Below are positions 1-5,606 of a stretch of DNA of 5,673 nucleotides, one piece after another. This stretch comes from Bacillota bacterium (lineage in GTDB: Bacteria > Bacillota > Clostridia > Peptostreptococcales > Anaerovoracaceae), in the NCBI GenBank assembly GCA_017543805.1, contig JAFYFK010000186.1, positions 1 through 5,673 of the forward strand, in the 5' to 3' direction. The notes beneath the pieces were generated by a model. The model was not told the origin of the DNA. It worked only from the letters and a program-made list of their open reading frames with translations, and searched no databases. Made by a program: the position numbers and the translations under genes. Each line of letters starts with the position of its first letter. The first letter of the stretch is position 1.

Positions 1-2
1 AC

Positions 3-31
3 TTTACATAAATGCTCTGAAATTGTATTAT
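3..31 (+). promoter_or_regulatory. Predicted sigma-A/sigma-70 type promoter of the rnf operon
   Basis: A -35 box TTTACA (3-8, five of six consensus bases) is separated by exactly 17 bases from a -10 box TATTAT (26-31, five of six). Transcription would start near base 38 and leave a leader of only about 20 bases before the rnfC ATG at 57. The region is AT-rich, unlike the coding DNA. The rnfC ribosome binding site GGAGA (48-52) lies 4 bases before the ATG, which is slightly close. The short leader leaves no room for a riboswitch or attenuator. This is a pattern match only. Confidence 0.6.
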
Positions 32-56
32 AAATAGATAATCAATCGGAGAATCT

Positions 57-1364
57 ATGGAATTAGTTAAGCATTTAAAAAGCATAAGAGTCGCGCACAA
101 GAAGAATACCGCGGGATTTGCCGTGGCAGCCCTGCCGCTGCCGCCGGAAGTCCGCATTCCGCTGTGCCAGCATGTAGGAAAGCCCTGCGAACCGCTCGTC
201 TTTCCGGGGGATCACGTCCTCGTCGGCCAGAAGATCGGCGACAGCGAAGACCGCCTCAGCGCGCCGGTGCACAGCAGCGTGTCCGGCACTGTTATAGATA
301 TGATAAAGTTCCCGGATCTCGACGGGAATATCGTTGACCATATAGTTATCGCGACGGACGGAAAGCAGGAACCCGCTCCGGACATCAAGCCGCCCGTCAT
401 CAATACCACGGCGGACTTTGTAGCGGCTGTAAAGGCTTCCGGCATAGTCGGCCTCGGCGGCGCGGGTTTCCCCATGGCCGCAAAGTACGACATTATGCCC
501 GGCAGCATAGACACCTTTATAATCAACGGCGCCGAGAGCGAGCCGTACATAACCGCCGACCACATGACCATGATGGTCTACGCCAGGGAGATACTCGACG
601 GCATCCACACGATAATGAAGTGGCTGCGCATCGGGCGTTCCATGATCGCTATACAGACAGACAAACCTGATGCCATAAAGCAGTTTGACGAGCTGATAGC
701 AGAAAAGCAGATCAGCGACATAAGCGTCGTAAGCCTGCCTGACACCTATCCGCAGGGCGAGGAGCATTCCATCGTCTTCAGCTGCACCGGAAGGCGTTTC
801 CCGGCGGGAAAGCGCACCAATGTTGTTGGAGTCCTCGTGTCCAACGTATGCTCCGTGCTCAAGCTGCAGCAGTATCTGACCAGCGGCATGCCGCTGATGT
901 CCAGGGCCATAACCCTTGACGGGGACATAGTCGCGAAGCCCCAGAACGTTGAGGTGCCTGTAGGCACCACCGTAAGAGACATACTCGAGGGCTGCGGAGG
1001 GGTCACGGAGGAGATCGGCAAGATACTTATCGGCGGACCGCTGACCGGGATCGCCGTGCCGACCGACGAATACCCCATAACAAAGCGCGACCACGCTGTC
1101 ATCTGCCTCAGCCGCGCCGCGTCCACAACTATCGAAGAGACCGCCTGCATACGCTGCGACCGCTGCGTCAAGGCCTGCCCTATGGATCTTGTTCCGTTTG
1201 AGATCGCGGACGCCTGGGACCGCAGGGACCTTGAGGCCGTAAAGCGCCTGAGGGCCGACCACTGCATGGGCTGCAATTCCTGCAGCTTTATCTGCCCTGC
1301 CAGAAGGCATCTGGGCTACCGCATAAAGAACGCGAAGGAGGCGATCAGAAATGCAGAACAATAA
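57..1364 (+). CDS. rnfC: Electron transport complex subunit RnfC (NADH/FMN and 2x[4Fe-4S] subunit)
   Basis: RnfC is the peripheral cytoplasmic subunit of the Rnf complex. In the family it binds NADH and FMN and passes electrons through two [4Fe-4S] clusters. The 435-residue length fits clostridial RnfC. An N-terminal barrel-sandwich region (about 1-110, with SAPVHSSVSG near 68-77) precedes the Complex I 51-kDa-like domain, marked by GLGGAGFP at 132-139 and NGAESEPY at 157-164. A SLBB-like region follows (about 275-335). Cluster cysteines are C364, C367, C370, C374 and C403, C406, C409, C413, in the arrangement CxxCxxCxxxCP twice. The start at 57 is supported by GGAGA at 48-52. Several usually conserved positions differ: the early G-G-[IV]-H motif is absent, NGAECEP reads NGAESEP, YPQGGEK reads YPQGEEH (231-237), GGPMMG reads GGPLTG, and CIRCGRC reads CIRCDRC. 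It is the first gene of the operon and overlaps rnfD by 14 bases. The family assignment is secure; the sequence is divergent. Confidence 0.95.
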   Translation: MELVKHLKSIRVAHKKNTAGFAVAALPLPPEVRIPLCQHVGKPCEPLVFPGDHVLVGQKIGDSEDRLSAPVHSSVSGTVIDMIKFPDLDGNIVDHIVIATDGKQEPAPDIKPPVINTTADFVAAVKASGIVGLGGAGFPMAAKYDIMPGSIDTFIINGAESEPYITADHMTMMVYAREILDGIHTIMKWLRIGRSMIAIQTDKPDAIKQFDELIAEKQISDISVVSLPDTYPQGEEHSIVFSCTGRRFPAGKRTNVVGVLVSNVCSVLKLQQYLTSGMPLMSRAITLDGDIVAKPQNVEVPVGTTVRDILEGCGGVTEEIGKILIGGPLTGIAVPTDEYPITKRDHAVICLSRAASTTIEETACIRCDRCVKACPMDLVPFEIADAWDRRDLEAVKRLRADHCMGCNSCSFICPARRHLGYRIKNAKEAIRNAEQ

Positions 1365-2262
1365 GCTGATCGTGACCCGCGCGCCGCATTTCTTCGGTTC
1401 GCTCAACACGACTACCATAATGAGGGACGTGCTGATAGCGCTGCTTCCGGAGCTGATCGTCTCGACCGTCTACCTCGGAAGGGCGGCGCTTTTCCGCGTG
1501 CTCGTATGCGTGCTCTCCTGCGTCGGCTTCGAATGGGCCATGCGCCGCATACTCGGAAGAAAGCAGACAGTCAAGGACTTGAGCGCCGCCGTCACGGGCG
1601 TCATACTCGCGTACCTGCTGCCAGCAAAGCTGCCGTTCTACATGTGCATCATGGGCTGCTTTATAGCCATAGTAATAGTTAAACAGCTCTTCGGCGGGCT
1701 GGGGCAGAACTTCGCCAATCCGGCAGCGACGGCATGGATAGCCCTGCTGCTGAGCTTCCCGGACCGCATGACGGTCGACGACACCCCGATAGAGCTCTTT
1801 ACCAACGCCGGCGCGCTGCCGTCGAACCTTGTTGCCTTCGTCGGGCCTGTTGAAGGATACATCGGCCAGATCAGCGTCCTTGCGCTGCTCGCGGGCGGCA
1901 TATATCTTGTCGCGAGAAAGATAATCGAGCCGACCATACCGCTCTGCTATATTGCGACCGTCGGCGTTATTTCGCTTGTCATGGGCCTCGACCCGGTATT
2001 CCCTATCTGCGCCGGAGGCGTTGTTTTCGGTGCGTTCTACATGGCGACAGACCCGGTCACCACGCCGGCTCTCTTCCCGGGGAAGATAATCTTCGGCATA
2101 GGCTGCGGCGCATTTACGATGATTATGCGCCTGCTCTGCACCTTCCCGAACTCGATGCCCTTCGCTATCCTTCTTATGAATATCTTTACGCCTCATATCG
2201 ACCGCTTTATGAGGTATCTGCACTTCAGAAAGGAGGACAGAGATGAAGCAAGGCTTGGCTAA
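1351..2262 (+). CDS. rnfD: Electron transport complex membrane subunit RnfD, altered FMN-attachment site
   Basis: RnfD is an integral membrane subunit related to NqrB that normally carries FMN covalently on a threonine and takes part in ion-coupled electron flow. The 303-residue protein is highly hydrophobic, with roughly eight to ten membrane segments. Family landmarks are KQLFGGLGQNFANPA (111-125), GAFYMATDPVTTP (227-239), GKIIFGIGCG (244-253) and a final ILLMN.FTPHIDR block (273-285). The usual D-x-x-[ST]-x-A-T-P-L flavin site after the SFP..MT segment is replaced by the shorter TVDDTPIELF (141-150). A Thr-Pro is kept (T145), but the small residues before it are lost. The downstream GETSALA motif reads GQISVLA (172-178). 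AAGGAGG at 1335-1341 lies 9 bases before the ATG. The gene overlaps rnfC by 14 bases and rnfG by 20, so translation is probably coupled. Identity as RnfD is clear; whether it is flavinylated is uncertain. Confidence 0.94.
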   Translation: MQNNKLIVTRAPHFFGSLNTTTIMRDVLIALLPELIVSTVYLGRAALFRVLVCVLSCVGFEWAMRRILGRKQTVKDLSAAVTGVILAYLLPAKLPFYMCIMGCFIAIVIVKQLFGGLGQNFANPAATAWIALLLSFPDRMTVDDTPIELFTNAGALPSNLVAFVGPVEGYIGQISVLALLAGGIYLVARKIIEPTIPLCYIATVGVISLVMGLDPVFPICAGGVVFGAFYMATDPVTTPALFPGKIIFGIGCGAFTMIMRLLCTFPNSMPFAILLMNIFTPHIDRFMRYLHFRKEDRDEARLG

Positions 2263-2791
2263 TGTCCTCGGAAGAGTGCTGACTGTATTCTTTGCGCTCG
2301 TCATCTCGGCGCTGCTGCTGTACATTACATGCATCACAGTGCAGCCGCGAATAGACGAACGCGCGGAAGCCGAACTCAATATTTCCCGCATGCAGGTCCT
2401 GCCCGACGCCGAAGAACTCGTCAAAATGGAGGACATAGAGCTGATTGAAGGCGTAAGGGACATATATTCCGCGGCTGACGGCAGCGGTTATGTAGTTACG
2501 GTCGACAAGAGGACCGAATTCGGAAACATCTGCGTGATGATCGGCCTCGACCCCAACGGCGCGGTAAGGCTGGCCAAGGTGGTCGACAGAGGCGGCGGAA
2601 GGCCTTCCGAAGAAGGCGCCCAGAGTTACGCGTATTACTATACCGCGGCAAGCCAGGCGCATTTCGGGAGCGCGGCGCGCGCAAGGCGCCTTGTGGAGCA
2701 GCTCGACGAGACCAGCTACACCGCGTCCGACGTTCTCAGCGCCATCGCAACGTCCAAGGCCCAGCTGGACATAATAGGGGGTGATCTCTGA
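2243..2791 (+). CDS. rnfG: Divergent RnfG-like subunit lacking a recognisable S-G-A-T flavinylation motif
   Basis: RnfG is normally anchored by one helix, exposes an FMN-binding domain outside the membrane, and carries FMN on the Thr of S-G-A-T. This 182-residue protein has one N-terminal membrane helix (about 12-33) and a soluble domain. The core strand ICVMIGLDPNGAVRLAKVV (96-114) resembles the family's VMVGID..G.I pattern. Two hallmarks are missing. The usual E-T-P-G-L-G segment is replaced by a Gly-rich GGGRPSEEG (117-125). The C-terminal D-A-[VI]-S-G-A-T-x-T-S site best matches LDETSYTASDVLSAI (154-168), where S158 would stand in for the flavin-bearing Thr. AAAGGAGG (2229-2236) sits 6 bases before the ATG, inside rnfD. 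The stop overlaps the rnfE start by one base (TGATG). The call rests on position in the operon, topology and partial core similarity; the domain itself is weakly matched. Confidence 0.8.
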   Translation: MKQGLANVLGRVLTVFFALVISALLLYITCITVQPRIDERAEAELNISRMQVLPDAEELVKMEDIELIEGVRDIYSAADGSGYVVTVDKRTEFGNICVMIGLDPNGAVRLAKVVDRGGGRPSEEGAQSYAYYYTAASQAHFGSAARARRLVEQLDETSYTASDVLSAIATSKAQLDIIGGDL

Positions 2792-3468
2792 TGAAGGAGC
2801 GTTTAGACATCTTCCGCAGAGGCATAATCCGCGATAACCCGCTCTTTGTGTACGCTCTGGGCATATGCCCGGCCCTCGCCGTAAGCACCTCTGCCGGCGC
2901 CGCCCTCGCCATGGGCATATCCACGACCATAGTGCTGACCGCTTCCTGCGTGCTGGCGTCCTCGACCAAGAGAGCTCTGCCCAAAAGCGTGCGCATACCG
3001 GTATACATGCTGATGGTCGCGACCTTCGTGACCCTTGTGCAGTACATAACGCGCGCGTACATGATGCCTGTCTATGACACTCTGGGCATATATCTTTCGC
3101 TGATAGTCGTAAACTGCCTGGTCTACGGCCGCATAGAGACCTTCGCGTCCCGGAACAGCATAGTCAGTTCGGCTCTCGACGCCCTGGGAATGGGCATAGG
3201 ATATACGCTCGCCATGGTCATAATGGGGATCATACGCGAGCTTCTCGGCCGCGGGACCATTTTCGGGGTCGCTGTGCTCGCGGGTCACGTGGAAAGCGTA
3301 AATGTGTTTACCCTGGCGCCCGGAGGCTTCTTTACCCTGGGGATAATAATCGCCGCGGTCAACAAGCTCACAAGGGGGCGCAGAAGAGGCTGCGACTTCA
3401 ACTGCGCGGCCTGCCCGGCGTCAAGGGACTGCAGCATAAAGCCGGATAAGGAAGGAGGCGCCGCATGA
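2791..3468 (+). CDS. rnfE: Electron transport complex membrane subunit RnfE with Cys-rich C-terminal tail
   Basis: RnfE is a six-helix membrane protein, homologous to NqrD and to RnfA, that shares a [2Fe-2S] cluster with RnfA in the middle of the membrane. The 225-residue protein has helices near 17-36, 38-58, 70-90, 98-114, 128-152 and 172-192. The cluster cysteines are expected at C26 (GICP) and C109 (VVNC). Other landmarks are VRIP.Y...VATFVT (67-81) and LGMGIGYTLA (132-141). After the last helix a basic linker leads into a tail with C201, C205, C208 and C214 (C-x3-C-x2-C-x5-C), predicted to be cytoplasmic in the known RnfE topology. The ribosome binding site AGGGGGTGAT (2776-2785) matches the anti-SD well and lies 5 bases before the ATG. 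The gene overlaps rnfG by 1 base and rnfA by 4. The core assignment is firm; the role of the tail is unknown. Confidence 0.95.
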   Translation: MKERLDIFRRGIIRDNPLFVYALGICPALAVSTSAGAALAMGISTTIVLTASCVLASSTKRALPKSVRIPVYMLMVATFVTLVQYITRAYMMPVYDTLGIYLSLIVVNCLVYGRIETFASRNSIVSSALDALGMGIGYTLAMVIMGIIRELLGRGTIFGVAVLAGHVESVNVFTLAPGGFFTLGIIIAAVNKLTRGRRRGCDFNCAACPASRDCSIKPDKEGGAA

Positions 3469-4067
3469 AGGAAATTCTCTTCATAGTCATTACCGCCTGC
3501 CTGACCAACAACGTTGTTCTGGTCAAATTCCTCGGCGTCTGCCCCTTCCTCGGAGTGTCGAACAGGCTCGGAAAGGCCATGTCGATGGCAGCCAGCGTAA
3601 CGGTCGTCATGGTGCTGTCGGCGGCGGTCACCTGGCCTCTGCAGCATCTTGTGCTGGAACGCTTCGGGATCGAATACATGCAGACGGCTTTATTCCTGTT
3701 TACGATAGGCGCTCTGGTGCAGATCCTCGAGGCGCTGGTAAAACGCTTCCGTCCCGCGCTGGAGGAGGGCTTCGGCCAGTACCTGCCGCTGATCGCGGGC
3801 AACTGCGCCATCCTCGGCGTCTGCACCGCAAACATATACGACGGCTATACCTATATCATGTCTGTCATGAACGCGCTCGGCTCCGGCCTCGGCTTCGGCA
3901 TCGCGATGTTCATGTTCTCCGGCATCAGGGAGCGCATAGAGCACAACGATATCCCGGAAAGCTTCAAGGGGCTGCCTATAACCCTTATCTCCGCGGCTAT
4001 AGTGAGCCTTACGCTGGTCGGTTTTACCGGCCTTGCCTACGGCCTGTTCGGAATGGAGACGCTATAG
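3465..4067 (+). CDS. rnfA: Electron transport complex membrane subunit RnfA
   Basis: RnfA is the six-helix partner of RnfE, with inverted topology, and related to NqrE. The pair holds the intramembrane [2Fe-2S] cluster that carries electrons across the membrane. The 200-residue length is typical. Cluster cysteines are C26 in FLGVCPFLG (22-30) and C114 in IAGNCAILGV (110-119). The LTNNVVLVKF segment (13-22), YLPLIAGNC (106-114) and FKGLPITLISA near the C-terminus are family signatures, and the last helix follows the FKGLP loop. AAGGAGG (3452-3458) is 6 bases before the ATG, and the start overlaps the rnfE stop (ATGA). It is the last Rnf gene in the window. In clostridial operons rnfB would follow directly, but here an 82-base gap and an unrelated lipoprotein gene follow. 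RnfA is the least altered subunit of this operon. Confidence 0.96.
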   Translation: MKEILFIVITACLTNNVVLVKFLGVCPFLGVSNRLGKAMSMAASVTVVMVLSAAVTWPLQHLVLERFGIEYMQTALFLFTIGALVQILEALVKRFRPALEEGFGQYLPLIAGNCAILGVCTANIYDGYTYIMSVMNALGSGLGFGIAMFMFSGIRERIEHNDIPESFKGLPITLISAAIVSLTLVGFTGLAYGLFGMETL

Positions 4068-4083
4068 GCCTCGTCCGGCAGTC

Positions 4084-4112
4084 TTGATTAGACGGGATAT
4101 AAATGCTAAAAT
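4084..4112 (+). promoter_or_regulatory. Predicted extended -10 promoter of the lipoprotein gene
   Basis: In the 82-base gap after rnfA, TTGATT (4084-4089, four of six bases of a -35 box) is followed after exactly 17 bases by TAAAAT (4107-4112, five of six of a -10 box). TGC lies directly in front (4104-4106), giving an extended -10 element. Transcription would start near 4119 and leave about 30 bases of AT-rich leader. No strong stem followed by a T-run is visible in 4068-4149, so the rnf transcript could also read through. This is a pattern match only. Confidence 0.6.
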
Positions 4113-4149
4113 ACTTTGTTATATTACGATAAGGTATAAAGATAAAAAT

Positions 4150-5376
4150 ATGAACCAGATTAAAAGGATCGTTTCGGTCCTTGCGGCGGCTGCCATGGCG
4201 CTTGCGCTCGGCGGCTGCACAACATATGACAATTTCAGGGCGGCCTTTATCGATAAGGAACCTAAAGAGCCGGCCGTCGACCAGACGGTCGTAAAACTCG
4301 GAGTGTTCGAGCCTCTTACCGGCGACGACGCCGAGACCGCGGCTGACGAAATAAAGGGGATCGAACTGGCGCACGCGCTTTATCCGTTCGTCGAAGGGAT
4401 CCCCATCGAACTCGTCTACGCGGATAACAAGTCCTCCGTGGACGGTGCGGTGGAAGCTGCCCAGACGCTTATAGATTCCGGAGTCTCGGCTGTGCTCGGA
4501 AGCTGTAACAGCGTTCTTACGCTCGCGGCCAGCGACATGTTCGAGGAGGCGGAGATCCCCGCGGTCGCCGCGACCTGCAAGAATCCGCTCGTGACGCAGA
4601 CAAACGACTATTATTTCCGCGTCTGCATAGTCGAGGCGTATCAGGGCAAGAGCGCCGCGGATTACATCTATGATGTTATAGGCAAGGATGCTCTTATGGT
4701 GTGCCAGGCCGCGGACGACGACTACGGCTCGACGATGACGGACCAGCTCAAGGCCGAGATGGAGCGCCTCACGCGTAATCCGGACTGCGTCAAGGTCCTG
4801 GAATACGATTCCGCGGACGAAAACATACAGGGCATAGTCGAAAGGCTGGCTTCGAACAGGCGCAAGACGGTCTTCTTCCCCGGAAGCGCCGAGGCCGCGG
4901 ACAAATTCATAAAGACAGCAAAGGAAGCAGGCTACAGCTTCGACTGGATAGGCTCGAGTCTCCTCGCGGGAATGGAACAGATAGATCCGGAGGCGGACCA
5001 CAGCTATCTCAACGGAGTTTCATATATAGCGGATTACGATCCCGGAGCGGAACTTTCGTCCATGACGGATGTCTTCAGGGACGCGTGGAAGGCTGAGTAC
5101 GGTGAGGACGCGACCCCGTCCGATGCCGCGGCGCTCGGCTTTGACGCCTACCTGGTGGCGGTCGAGGGACTTAAAAACGCCGGCGTTCACGCGCGCGGCT
5201 GGGAGCTCAGAAAGGGCATACGCTTCGTATCGGCTCTGCCGGCGGCCACAGGCGTTATAACCATGGGCGTCGACGGCGACCCGATAAAGGACGTTATCGT
5301 AATGAAATACAGCGATGGATCGGCTTCGCCGGTTTATACAGTCAGCCCCGACAGGGGAGAAAGTGAAGAGGAATAA
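4150..5376 (+). CDS. Substrate-binding lipoprotein, LivK-like (Peripla_BP_6 type)
   Basis: This 408-residue protein is a predicted solute-binding lipoprotein of the branched-chain amino acid/amide type, held outside the membrane by a lipid anchor. The signal peptide (1-22, KR at 5-6 then an Ala/Leu-rich core) ends in a lipobox LGGC with C23 as the lipidated residue. A short linker precedes the type I periplasmic-binding fold (about 47-396). It is marked by VKLGVFEPLTGDDAE (48-62), GIELA (70-74), AAQTLIDSGVSAVLGS (103-118), IPAVAATCKNP (136-146), YYFRVC..AYQG (154-166), AALGFDAYLVAVEGLKNAG (327-345) and GDPIKDVIVMK (376-386). An upstream in-frame ATG at 4033 is rejected because it lies inside rnfA and would hide the signal peptide. 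The ribosome binding site is weak: AAGG at 4131-4134 is 15 bases from the ATG. No permease or ATPase gene lies in the window. The ligand cannot be told; amino acids or other small polar molecules are plausible. Confidence 0.9.
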   Translation: MNQIKRIVSVLAAAAMALALGGCTTYDNFRAAFIDKEPKEPAVDQTVVKLGVFEPLTGDDAETAADEIKGIELAHALYPFVEGIPIELVYADNKSSVDGAVEAAQTLIDSGVSAVLGSCNSVLTLAASDMFEEAEIPAVAATCKNPLVTQTNDYYFRVCIVEAYQGKSAADYIYDVIGKDALMVCQAADDDYGSTMTDQLKAEMERLTRNPDCVKVLEYDSADENIQGIVERLASNRRKTVFFPGSAEAADKFIKTAKEAGYSFDWIGSSLLAGMEQIDPEADHSYLNGVSYIADYDPGAELSSMTDVFRDAWKAEYGEDATPSDAAALGFDAYLVAVEGLKNAGVHARGWELRKGIRFVSALPAATGVITMGVDGDPIKDVIVMKYSDGSASPVYTVSPDRGESEEE

Positions 5377-5378
5377 CA

Positions 5379-5606
5379 ATGAAGGAAAAGATCATAGCAG
5401 CGCTCGAAGAGATCCGCCCCTATCTGCAGAGAGACGGCGGCGACGTTGAATTTGTGGATTACACTGACGACTGTGTGGTCCTTGTAAGGCTTCAGGGCCA
5501 CTGCGCGGGATGCCCCTACTCCCAGATGACCGTAAAGAACGGCATCCAGGAGATCCTTTGCGAGCAGTTCCCCGGAGAAATAGCAGCTGTTGAAGCAGTA
5601 ATGTAA
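5379..5606 (+). CDS. NifU C-terminal-domain (Nfu-type) Fe-S cluster protein
   Basis: This 75-residue protein consists of little more than the NifU-like domain, which in the family binds a [4Fe-4S] cluster between two subunits and delivers it to target proteins in the cytoplasm. The domain is complete: the opening helix KEKIIAALEEIRPYLQRDGGDVEFVD (2-27) with the typical D-G-G-D-V-E, the strand VVLVRLQG (33-40), and the cluster-binding CAGCP motif with C42 and C45. The helix SQMTVKNGIQEIL (48-60) and a short acidic tail follow. GAGG at 5368-5371 lies 7 bases before the ATG, and only two bases separate it from the lipoprotein stop, so the two genes are probably co-transcribed. Standalone Nfu proteins of this size are common in anaerobes. 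A role in loading clusters into the neighbouring Rnf subunits is possible but not shown. Confidence 0.95.
   Translation: MKEKIIAALEEIRPYLQRDGGDVEFVDYTDDCVVLVRLQGHCAGCPYSQMTVKNGIQEILCEQFPGEIAAVEAVM

Noticed and set aside
75..1418. A 447-codon open frame on the minus strand opposite rnfC.
   Set aside because: It lies fully opposite rnfC, which has clear family motifs and a promoter and ribosome binding site. The antisense product has low-complexity, arginine/alanine/tyrosine-rich composition and no recognisable domain. Long antisense frames are common opposite GC-rich genes.
2243..2791. rnfG as a pseudogene because its hallmark motifs are missing.
   Set aside because: The frame is open over a near-normal length, with a strong ribosome binding site, normal overlaps with both neighbours and a coherent membrane helix. 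Divergence fits better than decay.
4041..4096. Possible terminator hairpins around the rnfA stop: GGCCT/AGGCC (4041-4045 with 4066-4070), GTCT/AGAC (4081-4084 with 4090-4093) and CGTC/GACG (4072-4075 with 4091-4094).
   Set aside because: Stems are only 4 to 5 base pairs, one has a 20-base loop, and none is followed by a T-run. They do not support an intrinsic terminator.
4033..4149. An upstream in-frame ATG that would add 39 residues to the lipoprotein.
   Set aside because: It lies inside rnfA, upstream of the predicted promoter, and would bury the signal peptide and lipobox. The ATG at 4150 gives a normal lipoprotein signal sequence.
4024..5001. A 325-codon minus-strand frame opposite the lipoprotein gene, and a similar one at 1345-2463 opposite rnfD and part of rnfG.
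   Set aside because: Both oppose well-supported genes and show no domain motifs or operon context, so they are shadows of the coding strand.
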